A stretch of 64,000 nt of DNA from Trifolium pratense (Eukaryota > Streptophyta > Magnoliopsida > Fabales > Fabaceae): NCBI RefSeq assembly GCF_020283565.1, contig NC_060065.1, positions 22,928,409-22,992,408 on the forward strand, given 5' to 3'. Below are positions 28,008 through 39,756 of this stretch, piece after piece. Position numbers and translations under genes: made by a program. The notes under the pieces were generated by a model. The model saw only the letters and a program-made list of their open reading frames with translations, did no database searches and was not told where the DNA came from. The first letter of the stretch is position 1. Every line of letters begins with the position of its first letter.

Positions 28008-29533
28008 GGTCAAAACTAGTTAGCGAGGAAAATTTCCTCGAAAATGTGTTCTCGTAAAACGCGCTTCCTTGACACGTGGTTTCGTAGGAATATTTTTTCG
28101 GAAACGATGTTTTGCGAGGAACCGATTTTCGTAGAAATTTATTAAAAATGCCGTCCGCTACTTAAGTAGCAAAGGATAAAACGGGAAAGTCGTAGGATCT
28201 TATAAAAAGGGACAGAAAAATCTCAAAAATGTCTTATAATTAGGGACGGAGGTAGTATTTAATAATCATTTTATTTTGAAGTTCTACTTTCATTTGAATG
28301 TATCTAATATATCATATATTCCATACATTAAAGCAACAACAAACATAATCATAAAGATTTATGATATTTTTATTTCATAAGTTGGCTTTACATTCACGAT
28401 GAGAAAAGAACAAGTTTATATGTCTATCCATGCTCAGACCAAACCGAGGAAAAAATTATTAGGAAATGAGCCCAATTTCGCAGGAAATGTTGCATTTCCG
28501 ACGAACAGCTTTGTAGGTAAAACCGATGCTATTCGGAGGACATTTTTGACGAAACTTCATAGGAACAGCGTGTATCAGCACATTTCCTACAATTATGCAC
28601 GTCAGAACAGTCACATAACTTCCAGAATTCAACGGTCAATATACATTTCCTATGAAAATTTCGTCGGAAATGCTTCCTTGGAAGTCGCGTGTTCAAAAAA
28701 ACATTTCCTACGAATCCTTCGTCGGAAATGTTTCTGTTTTGCGACGAATCTCGTTTTCCTCAGAAATGCTCATCGCAAACGCAAGGATTGTTGTAAAAAT
28801 TGGACCTAATCACAATAATAAATCACATATAAATTTATATAATCCAATGAACATTAACGAGAATAAAATAAAATAGAGATTATAGAACTTATCTTATGAT
28901 CATGATAATTGATGTCGGCACTACCGCGTAGTAAGCAACCACCGAGTCTCAAATAGGGAGAATAGTAAACCATGAAATAATAATACCTGAGGCATGCTGA
29001 TCGCACTGTCCTTAAGGATTTATCCGCCTCATAAGCGCAAATCCCCCAGGATTCAACAGGTACTTCTCAGATATAAATTATATCCGAGGTAACAGAACTA
29101 ACAAGAATTATTAGACACCGGTGATTTAATCCAGGAAGATAACTCAATTTGTGAGGAAGAGGAAAATAATTTTTCTATTTTATGTCACATATCAAAACAT
29201 AGAAAGGAGGAGCCATAGCCCATAGATAAAAACCGTGAGTGTGGCTTGCTTCAATTCCTCTCACGGCTCACTTCCTCAATCACCAATTCTTTTGTCTATA
29301 TACTCATGTGGTGATTAAAAAGTTAGTGTTGCAAGCATAACTGAATTTTCTAATAATTAGGATTAAGTCTAAATAAATTGAATTATAAAAACGTTTTTTT
29401 TGACTAAGTGATTAAATCACATTTAACAAACAATCAATAATATTAATTCTTTAAAAACTATATATAAAATTATATTAAATAACTTTAAAATAAATTATAT
29501 GATCAAAATATCCAACAAGGATTTCTTGTAGTG
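28008..29533. mobile_element. Probable truncated CACTA-type element
   Basis: The right border candidate reads ggatttcttgtagtg (29519-29533), whose complement CACTACAAGAAATCC is a typical CACTA end. Inside, at 28020-28130 and 28470-28770, are many copies of short mirrored strings around tttcctacgaa/ttcgtcggaaatg, typical subterminal repeats of such elements. The left CACTA end was not found, so either the element is truncated or the border is further left. The open frame at 28399-28809 is composed of these repeats and is not a gene. Confidence 0.4.
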
Positions 29534-29724
29534 TTGACAACTTTGCTACAATATGTCATTTTGTATTTGACAATTGCATTGTAATGACTTCTTTAAGAAT
29601 AGTTTTCGGATATTTTCCTTCAACAAAATCTAGGAAAGTCTGCAAATAGTAACATCGACATTTCAATAAACATGCTATAAATTCAATAGTGATAATATCT
29701 TTAAGTAAATAGAATTTTAAATTA

Positions 29725-29918
29725 CCAACAATGAATTGGTCCAAGGGTCTTGGTCCCATTAAATATATAGTCAGGGGTTCGATGCGTATAGAGAAAATTC
29801 GGTTGGGAGGGGAGAACTCACCTTGTGTGCCTCACAGGTTCTCCGAAGGAGATTAGTCATCGCTACCGGCGGTGAAAACTTTGTACCAATATCATGATAA
29901 TTCAAAAAAAAAAAAAGA
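29725..29918 (+). mobile_element. SINE family 2, copy A
   Basis: The text caatgaattggtccaag...cttggtc (A-box region) is followed by gtcaggggttcgatgcg (B-box region), a conserved body (gaactcaccttgtgtg) and an oligo-A tail near 29904-29917. The same order occurs on the minus strand at about 56060-56225. Two copies sharing pol III boxes support a SINE family. Confidence 0.55.
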
Positions 29919-30377
29919 ATTTTACATTTAATACCTATGTGAAGAAAGAAATTTTCTCATCTCTCAATAGAACACAACCAAAGAGAAAATTGTATTTTTG
30001 TGGTTATCAACACCAACCCATATCTGAAGTGGCATGTCATAACGATTTATTCTATTTGTGGTATATAAAAAAATACAACATCTCCAAAAATTACCTTTTG
30101 AAGAAGATAGCTTCATTGCATTTTACGGTTACACATCAAGCAAGTCAAAGTTGAAGACACAAGCATGTTTGTTTCATGATGGCAAGCTTTTTTTTTTGTT
30201 ATATAAGAGGAAAAAAAAAAAAGAAGCGGGGTGACTGTGCAGAGAATTTTGGTAACAAGAAGCGGGAAGAAAAAAGGGATTTATGAGTTTTTTTATTGAT
30301 TATTAAATTAAATGAAATTTACCAATAAAAAATTATCATGTTTTCACTAATTTTAAAAGTCAAAATAGAGATTTTTA

Positions 30378-30670
30378 GGGTCCGTTTGGTGCACAAGATA
30401 AGAGACAGGATAAGATAATTGTATCATATCTTGTCTCAATCCAGTGTTTGGTGACATAGCATGATATGATAAGTTAATCCTGAAGTTTATCCTATCTTGT
30501 TTCTCTAGTTAAAATCATTATCCTGAATTTGAGCTGGGTTACCAGCAGGATAGGATAAGAAAAAAATTGTTGATTTATTCTATAAAATATATTTTAAAAT
30601 AAAAAAAATGAAAATTATTAAAATATAAATAATAAAATAATTTGATAGTAAATTAATAATAAAATAATTA

Positions 30671-30731
<61 letters not shown>

Positions 30732-31339
30732 ATTTTCTCACATGGGTAATTTTATAATTTATATAATGTAAAAAATCAAAATTCTCCTAAAATTACAATA
30801 TTTTAAAGTAAAATAATTATTAAAAAATTGCAAAATAGGAATATTAATTTAAATTTAATAACAACTTAAATATAATTCTTTTGCAATTGTAGTTTTGTTA
30901 TTTACATATGAGATATATCATATATTTATTTAGCTTATCTAACATGTATAATTGAGTTATTTATTTGATCATGATTCATATAAAAAACTTAATTTGTTTA
31001 TTTTCTCATTATTTGTATTTAAAATTTAAAGTTATTTGATTATTTATTTATATTTTTATTTATAAAATTCAAAGTATTACAATATACTTTTTAAAAAATA
31101 ACAATTATTTTACAAGGGTAATTTTGTCATTTAAATATGATATATATCTTATCATATTGGTATGAACAAGTATGTATTAAAAATATGATATAATAGTTAT
31201 CATGTTTGTTATCCTGTGTGCACCAAACACAGGATAAGATAACTGAGGATAACTGTTATCCTGCTGATATCATATCCTATCACTATCCTGTTGTATATCA
31301 TATCCTATCATCATCCTATCCTGCGCACCAAACGGACCC
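30378..31339. mobile_element. Non-autonomous PIF/Harbinger-like element (962 bp)
   Basis: Perfect 15-bp inverted ends, GGGTCCGTTTGGTGC, flanked by TTA on both sides (30375-30377 and 31340-31342). A TTA duplication with GGGxCxGTTTGG ends is typical of PIF/Harbinger elements. Both flanks contain many ggataagataa/atcctatc strings that extend the inverted homology. A (TA)n(TG)n microsatellite lies at 30676-30731. No transposase is encoded. Confidence 0.8.
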
Positions 31340-31342
31340 TTA

Positions 31343-31850
31343 GTGTTCAATTAAAAAGGTGACTGATATTATAGCACACCTTTATAAAAATGAATGGGCA
31401 TGGATATTTTGTTTATCAACGTAAATTAATTTTACGCCATGTCCTACAACAAGAATATATTATTTTAAAAATCAGGCTACAATATAAACTTAAATATGTT
31501 AAATTTCTTTCTATATTTAAACAATAACATCTACCTATTAAGAAACAGGTTCACTTCATACAAATGTCTCTAGCTCTCTGAGTTAAGCTATATATTTCAT
31601 AAAAGCAAATCATATCCTGCTTTTAACATAAATTAAGTTGCACTATATTTTCAACTAATAATCAATTGTAACACCACAACCAACAATAGTAACCTTATGT
31701 GACACGTGAAATTCAAACAAGCACTTCAATACTTTACAGCTTTACCTTAATATATATAATTAATATGTAAACCACAATATCATTTCTCAATAACTCATAT
31801 ATATTTGAATCAATATATCTCTATTCCTCACCCTTGCACACTCAACATAT
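31343..31850 (+). promoter_or_regulatory. Upstream region of the cellulose synthase gene
   Basis: A/T-rich promoter sequence. TATA-like strings at 31750-31758 (tatatataa) and 31796-31804 (tcatatata) lie about 100 and 50 bp before the ATG; which is used cannot be decided by reading. Confidence 0.35.
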
Positions 31851-34800
31851 ATGGATGCTAAGAGTGGTCTTTTTGCAGGGTCTCTTAACAGCAATGAACT
31901 TGTTGTCATCCAAGAACACAATGAGGTAAACCATATACACAAATTAATTAATTAATTACTATCTCCTAATTAGAGTTTATAATCAAAGAGAGAGTATTGA
32001 CATTTTTAATATTATAGTATTATTATTTTTTGAATAACACATATAATGATTACTAATTGATGTTTTTGCAGCCTAAGACAGTGAAGAACTTGGATGGCCA
32101 AGTATGTGAGATATGTGGCGATTCTGTAGGGCGGACGGTAGATGGAGACTTATTTGTAGCTTGTGAAGAGTGTGGCTTCCCTGTCTGCAGGCCATGCTAT
32201 GAGTATGAAAGAAGGGAAGGCACTCAAGTTTGCCCTCAGTGCCATACAAGATACAAGCGTATCAAAGGTAATTCGAAATAGTGTGTCTGGTGATCGACAT
32301 GTATATGTGTTTGACACCGATATATGTGATTACATTCAATAACTTTTACTTTTTAAAATTATTATCGGTGTGTCAATTGGTTAATGTCAGTATCGTATTT
32401 GGTGTATGTGTGTGTGTCTATGATTCATAACATACGTACCCTACATGGATTTATCTAATGATGTAATTTTTCCTTGATTGTTATTTCTTGATATGCAAAA
32501 GGAAGTCCAAGAGTTGAGGGAGATGAAGATGAAGAAGATATCGATGACATTGAATACGAATTTAAAATGGAGGAGGAAAGGTACAAGCTTAAGCATGAAG
32601 AGAGTATGCGTAGCAGAGATGACAATGAGAATACTAAATATGGGGAGCTGCCCTTATCTTCTCACAGTATGTTAAGCAAAACCATAAGATTAATTAATAA
32701 ATAATAAATAATTAAGAATATAATATAAAGCAGTTTTTTTTTAATTGTAAATATAATTATGAGATTAATCTTGATGAAGCAGGTGGTGCAAATTTTGATA
32801 ACAAGGAGAAAACAGATGATTGGAAGTTGCAACAAGGCAATCTGTTGATTGAAACTGATGCAGTTGATCCTGAAAAGGCCATGTATGTATGTCATGCATC
32901 AAAAAGAATTTAGGAACCTTTTGATTTGATCTCTCAACTCAACAACCATATGCATGTGTCCTTTACTCAAAAAGAATTGTCATAAACTACTACGCTTGCT
33001 TGAGTTTATCTATCGACATAAGCACTTGTGAGACTATGTGGAAGAGCTTATGACATGTCCATAAGCTGTTTTCAACTACCATGGGCTTGTTTGGATAAAC
33101 ATCTTATTTGCAACTTATAGCACAAGCGCATATCATAATGAGTTTTTGGGTATAAGCTTAGATAAGTTATTTTTTATAGTAAAAGATTAAGTAAAGATAA
33201 ATTATTTTTATACATGCTACGAGTTATTTTCATAACCTATATGAGAACGTGTGAAAATAAGCTGAAAAAACTTACAAAAATTATCATAAGCTGTTTTCAT
33301 AAGTTCTCCCAAACAATCTCACAAAACTTATGCCAGTAGATAAACTTAAATAAGTCAATCCAAACAGGCCTCATATGTTCTCCGTATAGCTTAAGAAAAC
33401 AACTTATAATTTATATAAAAAGAGTTTGACTTTATTTTTTTATCTTTGTTATATGAATAACTTATATGATAAACGTTTTTTATGCAAGTGCTTAGCTAAG
33501 TTATTTATCAAAATATGTCCTAAACTAATTAATTCTTTGTGGAACATGATGCATGCAGGAAAGATGAAACTAGACAGCCACTTTCAAGGAAAGTGGCAAT
33601 ACCTTCAGGAAGACTCAGCCCTTATAGAATGATGGTTGTGACTAGGCTTATCCTTCTAATACTCTTCTTTGAGTACAGAATCTTCCATCCAGTACCTGAA
33701 GCAATTGGACTTTGGTTCATATCTGTATCATGTGAAATCTGGCTCGCATTGTCATGGATGGTTGATCAAATTCCCAAATGGTTTCCCATTGATCGCGAGA
33801 CATACCTTGATCGCCTTTCAGTCAGGTCATCAAGCTAATTTTACTTTGATATCGTTGATAGTATTTTACAACTGTCTACGAGGGGATTTGGAATTGTGTC
33901 TTGAGGTTACAAGGATAAACTCTTACTACTGAGCTGACATCTCGTGGACTTAATTTTAATATGCAGGTTTGAACCGGAAAACAAGCCGAACATGCTATCT
34001 CCAATTGATATCTTTGTAACAACTGCGGATCCAATCAAGGAACCACCTCTTGTTACAGCGAATACTATTCTTTCAATTTTGGCACTAGATTATCCTGCGC
34101 ATAAAATCTCATGCTACGTTTCTGATGACGGTGCTTCCATGCTCACCTTTGAAGCTCTTCAAGAAACTGCTGAATTCGCGCAAAAATGGGTACCTTTTTG
34201 TAAACAATTCTCTGTAGAGCCTCGAGCACCAGAGAAGTATTTCTCTGAGAAGGTAGATTTTCTGAAGGATAAGATTCAGACCACATATGTAAAGGAACGC
34301 CGTACTATGAAGGTTAGTAGCATAGCATTAAATTACAGAAATGTTATTCAAACATCAATTTGAGACAACAGAATTCGATAATCCTGTTGTTCCAAATTGA
34401 TATTCAAACAACATTTCGGTTTTATTAGAATATACAATACAATACTACCGAAATTTCATTGGCACTTACTTGGCTAACAGAGAGAATATGAAGAATTTAA
34501 GGTGAGAATCAATGCACTTGTGGCAAAATCCATGAGAATTCCTGCAGAAGGATGGAGTATGAAAGATGAGACACCATGGCCAGGAAACAATACAAAAGAT
34601 CATCCAAGTATGATACAAATCATTCTTGGTCATTATGGAGGAGACAATAAAGATAACGAACTTCCGTCTCTTGTCTACATCTCTAGAGAGAAAAGGCCTG
34701 CATTTCAACATCACACAAAAGCTGGCGCAATGAATGCCTTGGTAATTTACATTCCAAATTTCGATATACATTCATTCAATTTACATTCATCAAGCTAAGG

Positions 34801-37468
34801 TTTTAAATATTGTTTTCAGCTTCGCGTATCGGCTGTGTTGAGCAACGCTCCTTTTGTGCTCAACTTGGATTGTAATCATTATGTGAATAACAGCAAAGTT
34901 GTGAGAGAAGCCATGTGTTTCTTTATGGACATTCAACTAGGGAATAGCATTGCCTTTGTTCAGTTTCCTCTAAGATTTGATAGTCTTGATAGAAATGATC
35001 GTTATGCCAACAAAAACACTATTTTATTTGATGTAAGTTCCACAATTTAAATTGAATTACTACCTGACATGTTATGTTGTTACATTCAATCACTTCCATT
35101 TCTTAAATTATATATTATCAATCTCTACATGCCAGTGTTACTACCGTGTCTGGTGTCTAGTGTTCGTGTCTATGTCGGTCCTTCATAGGCGACCTTAATT
35201 CTATTTAAGTGAGTGGAATTTGACTTATATTTTTTTCGGCAGATTAACTTGAGGTGTTTAGATGGAATTCAAGGACCTGTTTATATTGGATCAGGTTGTA
35301 TATTCAGAAGGAAAGCATTAAATGGCTTTGATCCTCCTAAGGCGGCAAAGCGCTCTCAAATCGTACAAGTACACTCAAAACAGGATGAAAATGGAGAGGA
35401 TGAAAGCATTATAGGTAACCATAATTCCACTGAAAAAACAAACAAAACAAAACAAAATTCTTTTCCATTTTCATGTCTATAACAATTACTTTTCTTTTTA
35501 TAGAAGCAGCAGATGAAGACAAGCAGCTATTGCAATCAGATATGAATACTGAAGATAAATTTGGAAAGTCTACACTCTTCATGAATTCTTCATTAACAGA
35601 AGAAGGTGGTGTAGATCCTTCTTCAACCCAGGAAGCCTTGCTTAAAGAAGCCATTCATGTCATGAGTTGTAGCTACGAAGATCGAACACTTTGGGGATAC
35701 GAGGTATATTATAAAAATAGGAATGATATTTTGACACAAATTTGATAACAAATTTTGACAACAATTTGAATTGTTAACACATTTCAAATACAATTTCAAA
35801 CCGAGTTGAGATACAACTTCAAGGTGTAGATATTTCTGGTGTTTATTTGAACTTTATTAACCATCTAAATTGTTGCCGGAAACTGTTGGCCTATTTTGCA
35901 TTAAAATAACACAACCCATTATACAAAGGACAAAACTTGGTCTGCAAGTTATCAAATAACGACGAATACATTATTGAAACATTGTTGATCACTTTTTCCA
36001 TCAACAGGTTGGTATGAGCTATGGATCTATAGCAGCAGATACTCTTACAAGTTTAAAGATGCATACTCGCGGTTGGAGATCGATATACTGCATGCCAAAG
36101 AGGGCTGCTTTTCGAGGAACAGCACCAATCAATCTTACAGAAAGACTTAACCAAGTACTTAGATGGGCCGTAGGATCACTTGAAATCCTATTCAGCCGCC
36201 ACTGCCCATTATGGTATGGTTTTAAGGAAGGAAGACTCAAGGTTCTTCAAAGGATTGCCTATATTAACAGCACTGTCTACCCTTTTAGTGCATTACCTCT
36301 CACAATCTACTGTATCATTCCTGCCATCTGCTTGCTCACTGATAAATTCATCACACCATCGGTAATCCATTTCCGTATATTTATTTATCGAATTTAATTT
36401 GTATACGCTGTCTGCATAATATTTTTACGCATCCAATAATATTGCATCAAATATATATTTGTGGCATCAGTATCATGACATGATTTGATTGAATGTATGT
36501 GTAAAAAGTTTTACTCTATCACAGTTTCTGTACATAAAAGTTAAGGTTAATTAGCTTATTAGAGCTTATCTACTGACATAAGCTTTTGTTAAACTGTTCG
36601 AAAGAACTTATGGAAACAACTTATGAATTCATAAATTTTTACAGCTTATTTCCATAACCTCTCTATAATAGCTTATGAAAACGGCTTATAATTTACATGA
36701 AAATAGTTTGTTATTATTTTATCCTTTGTTATAGAAATAATTCATACATAAGCACTTATATGATAAGCGCTTATGCTATAAGTGCTTAAATAAGTTGTTT
36801 AACCAAATAGGACAATAATCTCTTATTTATTACTGGTAAATCCATTATTCATTGGTTTGTTTACATAAAACATTGTTCAGGTAGGAACTTTTGCAAGTCT
36901 AGTATTCATTTCTCTATTCATCTCAATCTTTGCTTCTGCCATTCTTGAACTAAGATGGAGTGGAGTTAGTCTTGAGGAATGGTGGAGAAATCAACAATTT
37001 TGGGTCATTGGAAGTGTATCAGCACATCTCTTTGCAATTGTACAAAGCCTAATGGGAGGATTCCTTAGTAGACTCAATGCACATTTCAGCATTGTATCGA
37101 AGACACCGGACGTCGATGGCGAGTTTAACCAATTATACACAATTAGATGGACAGTACTACTAATACCTCCAACCACAGTCACAATAATCAACCTTATTGG
37201 TATTGTTGCTGGTTTCACTGATGCTATAAATAGTGGAGAACATGAATGGGGAATATTGATTGGGAAATTGTTCTTTTCTTCATGGGTTATTGCTCACCTT
37301 TATCCTTTCCTTAAAGGACTAATGGGAAGACAAAATAGAACACCAACACTTATAGTTATTTGGTCTGTTCTTTTGGCTTCTATTTTCTCTTTGGTGTGGG
37401 TAAGAATTGACCCTTTTGTGATGAAAACTAAAGGGCCTGATGTTAAACAGTGTGGAATTAGTTGCTGA
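31851..37468 (+). CDS. CESA: Cellulose synthase catalytic subunit (CESA) with altered active-site motifs
   Basis: Twelve exons: 31851-31925, 32072-32267, 32502-32666, 32783-32882, 33559-33825, 33967-34312, 34481-34741, 34820-35032, 35243-35414, 35504-35703, 36008-36361, 36881-37468. They give 978 residues with every phase consistent. The N-terminus has an intact 8-cysteine RING-type zinc finger (about 36-81), then an acidic linker, two membrane helices (about 205-255), the cytosolic GT2 domain and six C-terminal helices ending in the CESA-typical KQCGISC. SDDG is at 320-323 and QVLRW at 714-718. Two motifs differ from functional CESAs: the UDP-binding DCD is DCN (487-489), and TED is AAD (674-676), keeping only the catalytic Asp676. 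FxVTxK reads FSIVSK, and the class-specific region (about 560-620) lacks its usual cysteines. The reading frame is fully open. It should be a Golgi/plasma-membrane glucan synthase subunit, possibly with reduced activity or a structural role. Confidence 0.93.
33083..33371. mobile_element. MITE in intron 4 of the cellulose synthase gene
   Basis: The left end GGGCTTGTTTGGAT and the complement of the right end, AGGCCTGTTTGGAT, form inverted repeats. CAT flanks both (33080-33082, 33372-33374). The 289-bp interior is rich in aagcttat/ataagct strings, like the MITE at 16093. A similar, more decayed block lies in intron 11 (about 36545-36815). Confidence 0.55.
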
Positions 37469-38600
37469 ATATGTTTTGTGAAATGCATGCAAAGAAAAAG
37501 TTTTGTGAAATACATGCAAGGGAGAGCATACTTTGTACTTATTTTGTAACTAGAGGAACAGAATAACAGTTGTTACTTGTGACTTTTCATTTGTTTAATT
37601 TTATTTTGGCTCCAAGTGAGGTTTTGATTACTTATTTTGTTCATTGGATTGCATTTTTTTTTTACTAATTACTACTGCAATGCATACAATTCAACTACTA
37701 TTTATGCTTCTTCAAGTGTTCACGTATGGAAACACAAGGTTAGTACAAAAGGTGAGCTGCCTTAGAGAATTCCAGAGCACTCAAGAAAAATGACTGTTAC
37801 AATACACAGTTTTTACCCTAGAATTGATCTCTCTCTTGCATGCCTTCAAAGACTCGAGCGAGTTTGGGTATAGACCTGACCCTTAGGCAAATTTACGTTA
37901 TAGGGAAAGATCCATTAGACTTTCCTTGACATGCCTTCAAAACTTTCATGATAGAATGTGGGGAAGGTATCACAATGACATGGAGTTTCTTGCCTCTGGT
38001 CGTCAGAATCACAGCAAGAAATGGATTGCGGTGTGAAGGTACGAAAATGGAGATGCAACCAACTTCTATCAATGCAGCTTTTCCGTCTATTGAATTAGGG
38101 TTTTATGACTCTTTAAATAGGCAACTTCTTGAATCATGGGTCAACCTGTAATTGGATAAGAACAATACAAAGGAATAAGGCATATTCTCCCTTTTGGGTT
38201 GGTACTAAGATAGTACAATTGCAAGACATGGAAGACGCCGACTGTCATGCCTTTCAGTGACAAATTGTTCTTATTTTCTTACTAGCACAACGCTTTGACT
38301 TTGCACATTTTCATAAGTTTTTTTATAAAAACTTACTATTTAAGATGCTTAAAGAATATTCCGAAGGCACTCGTTAACATGACGAAACAATAATAGAAGC
38401 TCAAACTACACCATTTTGGAGTAGGAACACAAGGCACATCATGCAACACTTAAAATCCATTACAAAACCATCTCTTAGGGATCCCATATTACATATACAA
38501 TATTCAACAAAAATTTGATAACAAACTCTGTGCATGCAGAATGCACAATATCAAACATGCACGAATAAAAAAAAAATATTATAATATAGAATAATAAGAA
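37469..38600. other. 3' region of the cellulose synthase gene and intergenic sequence
   Basis: Likely 3' untranslated sequence up to about 37680. The rest shows no gene. The frame at 37948-38151 has no recognisable feature. Confidence 0.4.
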
Positions 38601-38605
38601 ATGAG

Positions 38606-38716
38606 TACGCTTTAAGAGTTTGGTCTAGTGATAAAAAGACAGTTTGAGCTCCGTAAGACCTTGGAGGTAGCCAAGTAATTACCTTTCTAATCTTTGAGCT
38701 CAAAAAAAAAAATTTA
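38606..38716 (+). repeat. SINE-like tRNA-derived fragment
   Basis: An A-box-like string (gtttggtctagtgataaaa), a tRNA-like middle (gagctccgtaagaccttggagg) and a terminal run of A near 38701-38710. No target duplication was confirmed. Confidence 0.35.
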
Positions 38717-38794
38717 TCTTAGACTGAAACACCATTCCCCCATTCTAAATTTATTATATCTAAAAAATAACAAAAAATGAGTAACAACGCGGAA

Positions 38795-39142
38795 TTAGAT
38801 AAGGAGGAAAAAAACCAAAAGCGAGGTGCAAAATATTGAGGTAGCGCGGAGTATGGTCATTCCAGTTTGATTCGCGGATGATTTATCGCCTTTCTTCTTC
38901 TTCTTTTTCTTGTCTCCAAGCTTTCTTCCATGAAGGGAGAGGTTGTCATCATCCAACAATAGCCTTTTCTTATTCTCTAAAAGTTGAAAGTGGTGATTAA
39001 GAAGTGCTCTTGTCTTTGCATGATCTAAGGCTAATTTCTTCTCATTTTCACCATTAGTTTGCAAACAAAGGGACAATAACAAGAAAGTAACTAGGAAAGC
39101 ACGTAACACGATGCAAATTGTAGTTTGTGTCATCATATTCAA
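38795..39142 (-). CDS. Small secreted, lysine-rich protein with a hydrophobic C-terminal tail
   Basis: A 115-residue single-exon frame. Residues 1-31 form a clear signal peptide (hydrophobic core VLRAFLVTFLLLSLCL, likely cut near TNG-EN). The mature part is charged, with a Leu/His/Asn-rich stretch (40-56), an acidic DDDN, and a run of seven lysines (about 77-83). Residues 98-115 are hydrophobic (TSIFCTSLLVFFLLI), preceded by small residues (SSANQTG) that could be a GPI-anchor cleavage site. A TATA-like string lies about 50 bp upstream. I do not recognise the family; a GPI-anchored cell-surface protein or a secreted peptide precursor are both possible. The secretory signal, hydrophobic tail and promoter element together favour a real gene. 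Confidence 0.55.
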   Translation of the reverse strand: MNMMTQTTICIVLRAFLVTFLLLSLCLQTNGENEKKLALDHAKTRALLNHHFQLLENKKRLLLDDDNLSLHGRKLGDKKKKKKKGDKSSANQTGMTILRATSIFCTSLLVFFLLI

Positions 39143-39185
39143 AACATTAATCCAAAATGTGTTAATGTGCTATCTAGCTAGCTTT

Positions 39186-39201
39186 TCTTTATATAATATA
39201 C
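39186..39201 (-). promoter_or_regulatory. TATA box candidate for the small secreted protein gene
   Basis: On the minus strand the string tatattatataaag lies about 50 bp before the ATG at 39142. Confidence 0.45.
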
Positions 39202-39604
39202 TTTGAAAGTTTGACACAACCACAAGATTTGGTTTCTCGTATGTTTCTCCTTTGACTTAGTATTCAACCATTGATCAAAACTTGTTTGTTAATTCTGTTA
39301 CAACATATCAAAGTGAGGTCAACCGAGACTTGTGGTCAAATTGTCATATGGATATTTGTTCATTTTTCTTCTTTTTTTACTCAATTATTCTTTTCTAAAC
39401 TTTGTCAAATCCATACGACCTACGTTGCATTGAATATTTTGATAAAATTATTGTAGCTATATATATATAACTACCACTTTTTAAAAGTATAAATTATTTT
39501 CTCCAAGTACAACTCGCATGATAAAAGATCATCTACTTTAAGGATATTTGTGTTTGAATATTAGAAAATTTTATTAGATTGGTGTATATTAGTAGGGTAT
39601 TTCA

Positions 39605-39749
39605 TTTTTATTTTTTTTATAAGCAATGTTAGTCGTTAGTTACAATGTTAGTTTTTTTCTCCTTTGCCAGGACTTGAATCATGGATCTCCTGCTCATTAA
39701 CCCTTAGCTCAACTAGTTTAACCAATTGAATTACTCATCCAACCGCGGA
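39605..39749 (-). mobile_element. tRNA-derived SINE, family 1, copy B
   Basis: Matches the SINE at 1753-1906 in the same orientation: A-rich tail (minus strand) at 39605-39620, the conserved body (cctttgccaggacttgaatc, ctcctgctcattaaccct on the plus strand) and a decayed tRNA-like head. TATTTCA repeats at 39598-39604 and 39750-39756 as the target duplication. Confidence 0.7.
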
Positions 39750-39756
39750 TATTTCA

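Noticed and set aside
28399..28876. 136- and 74-codon frames
   Set aside because: They consist of the mirrored tttcctacgaa/ttcgtcgg repeats of a probable CACTA element; no coding signature.
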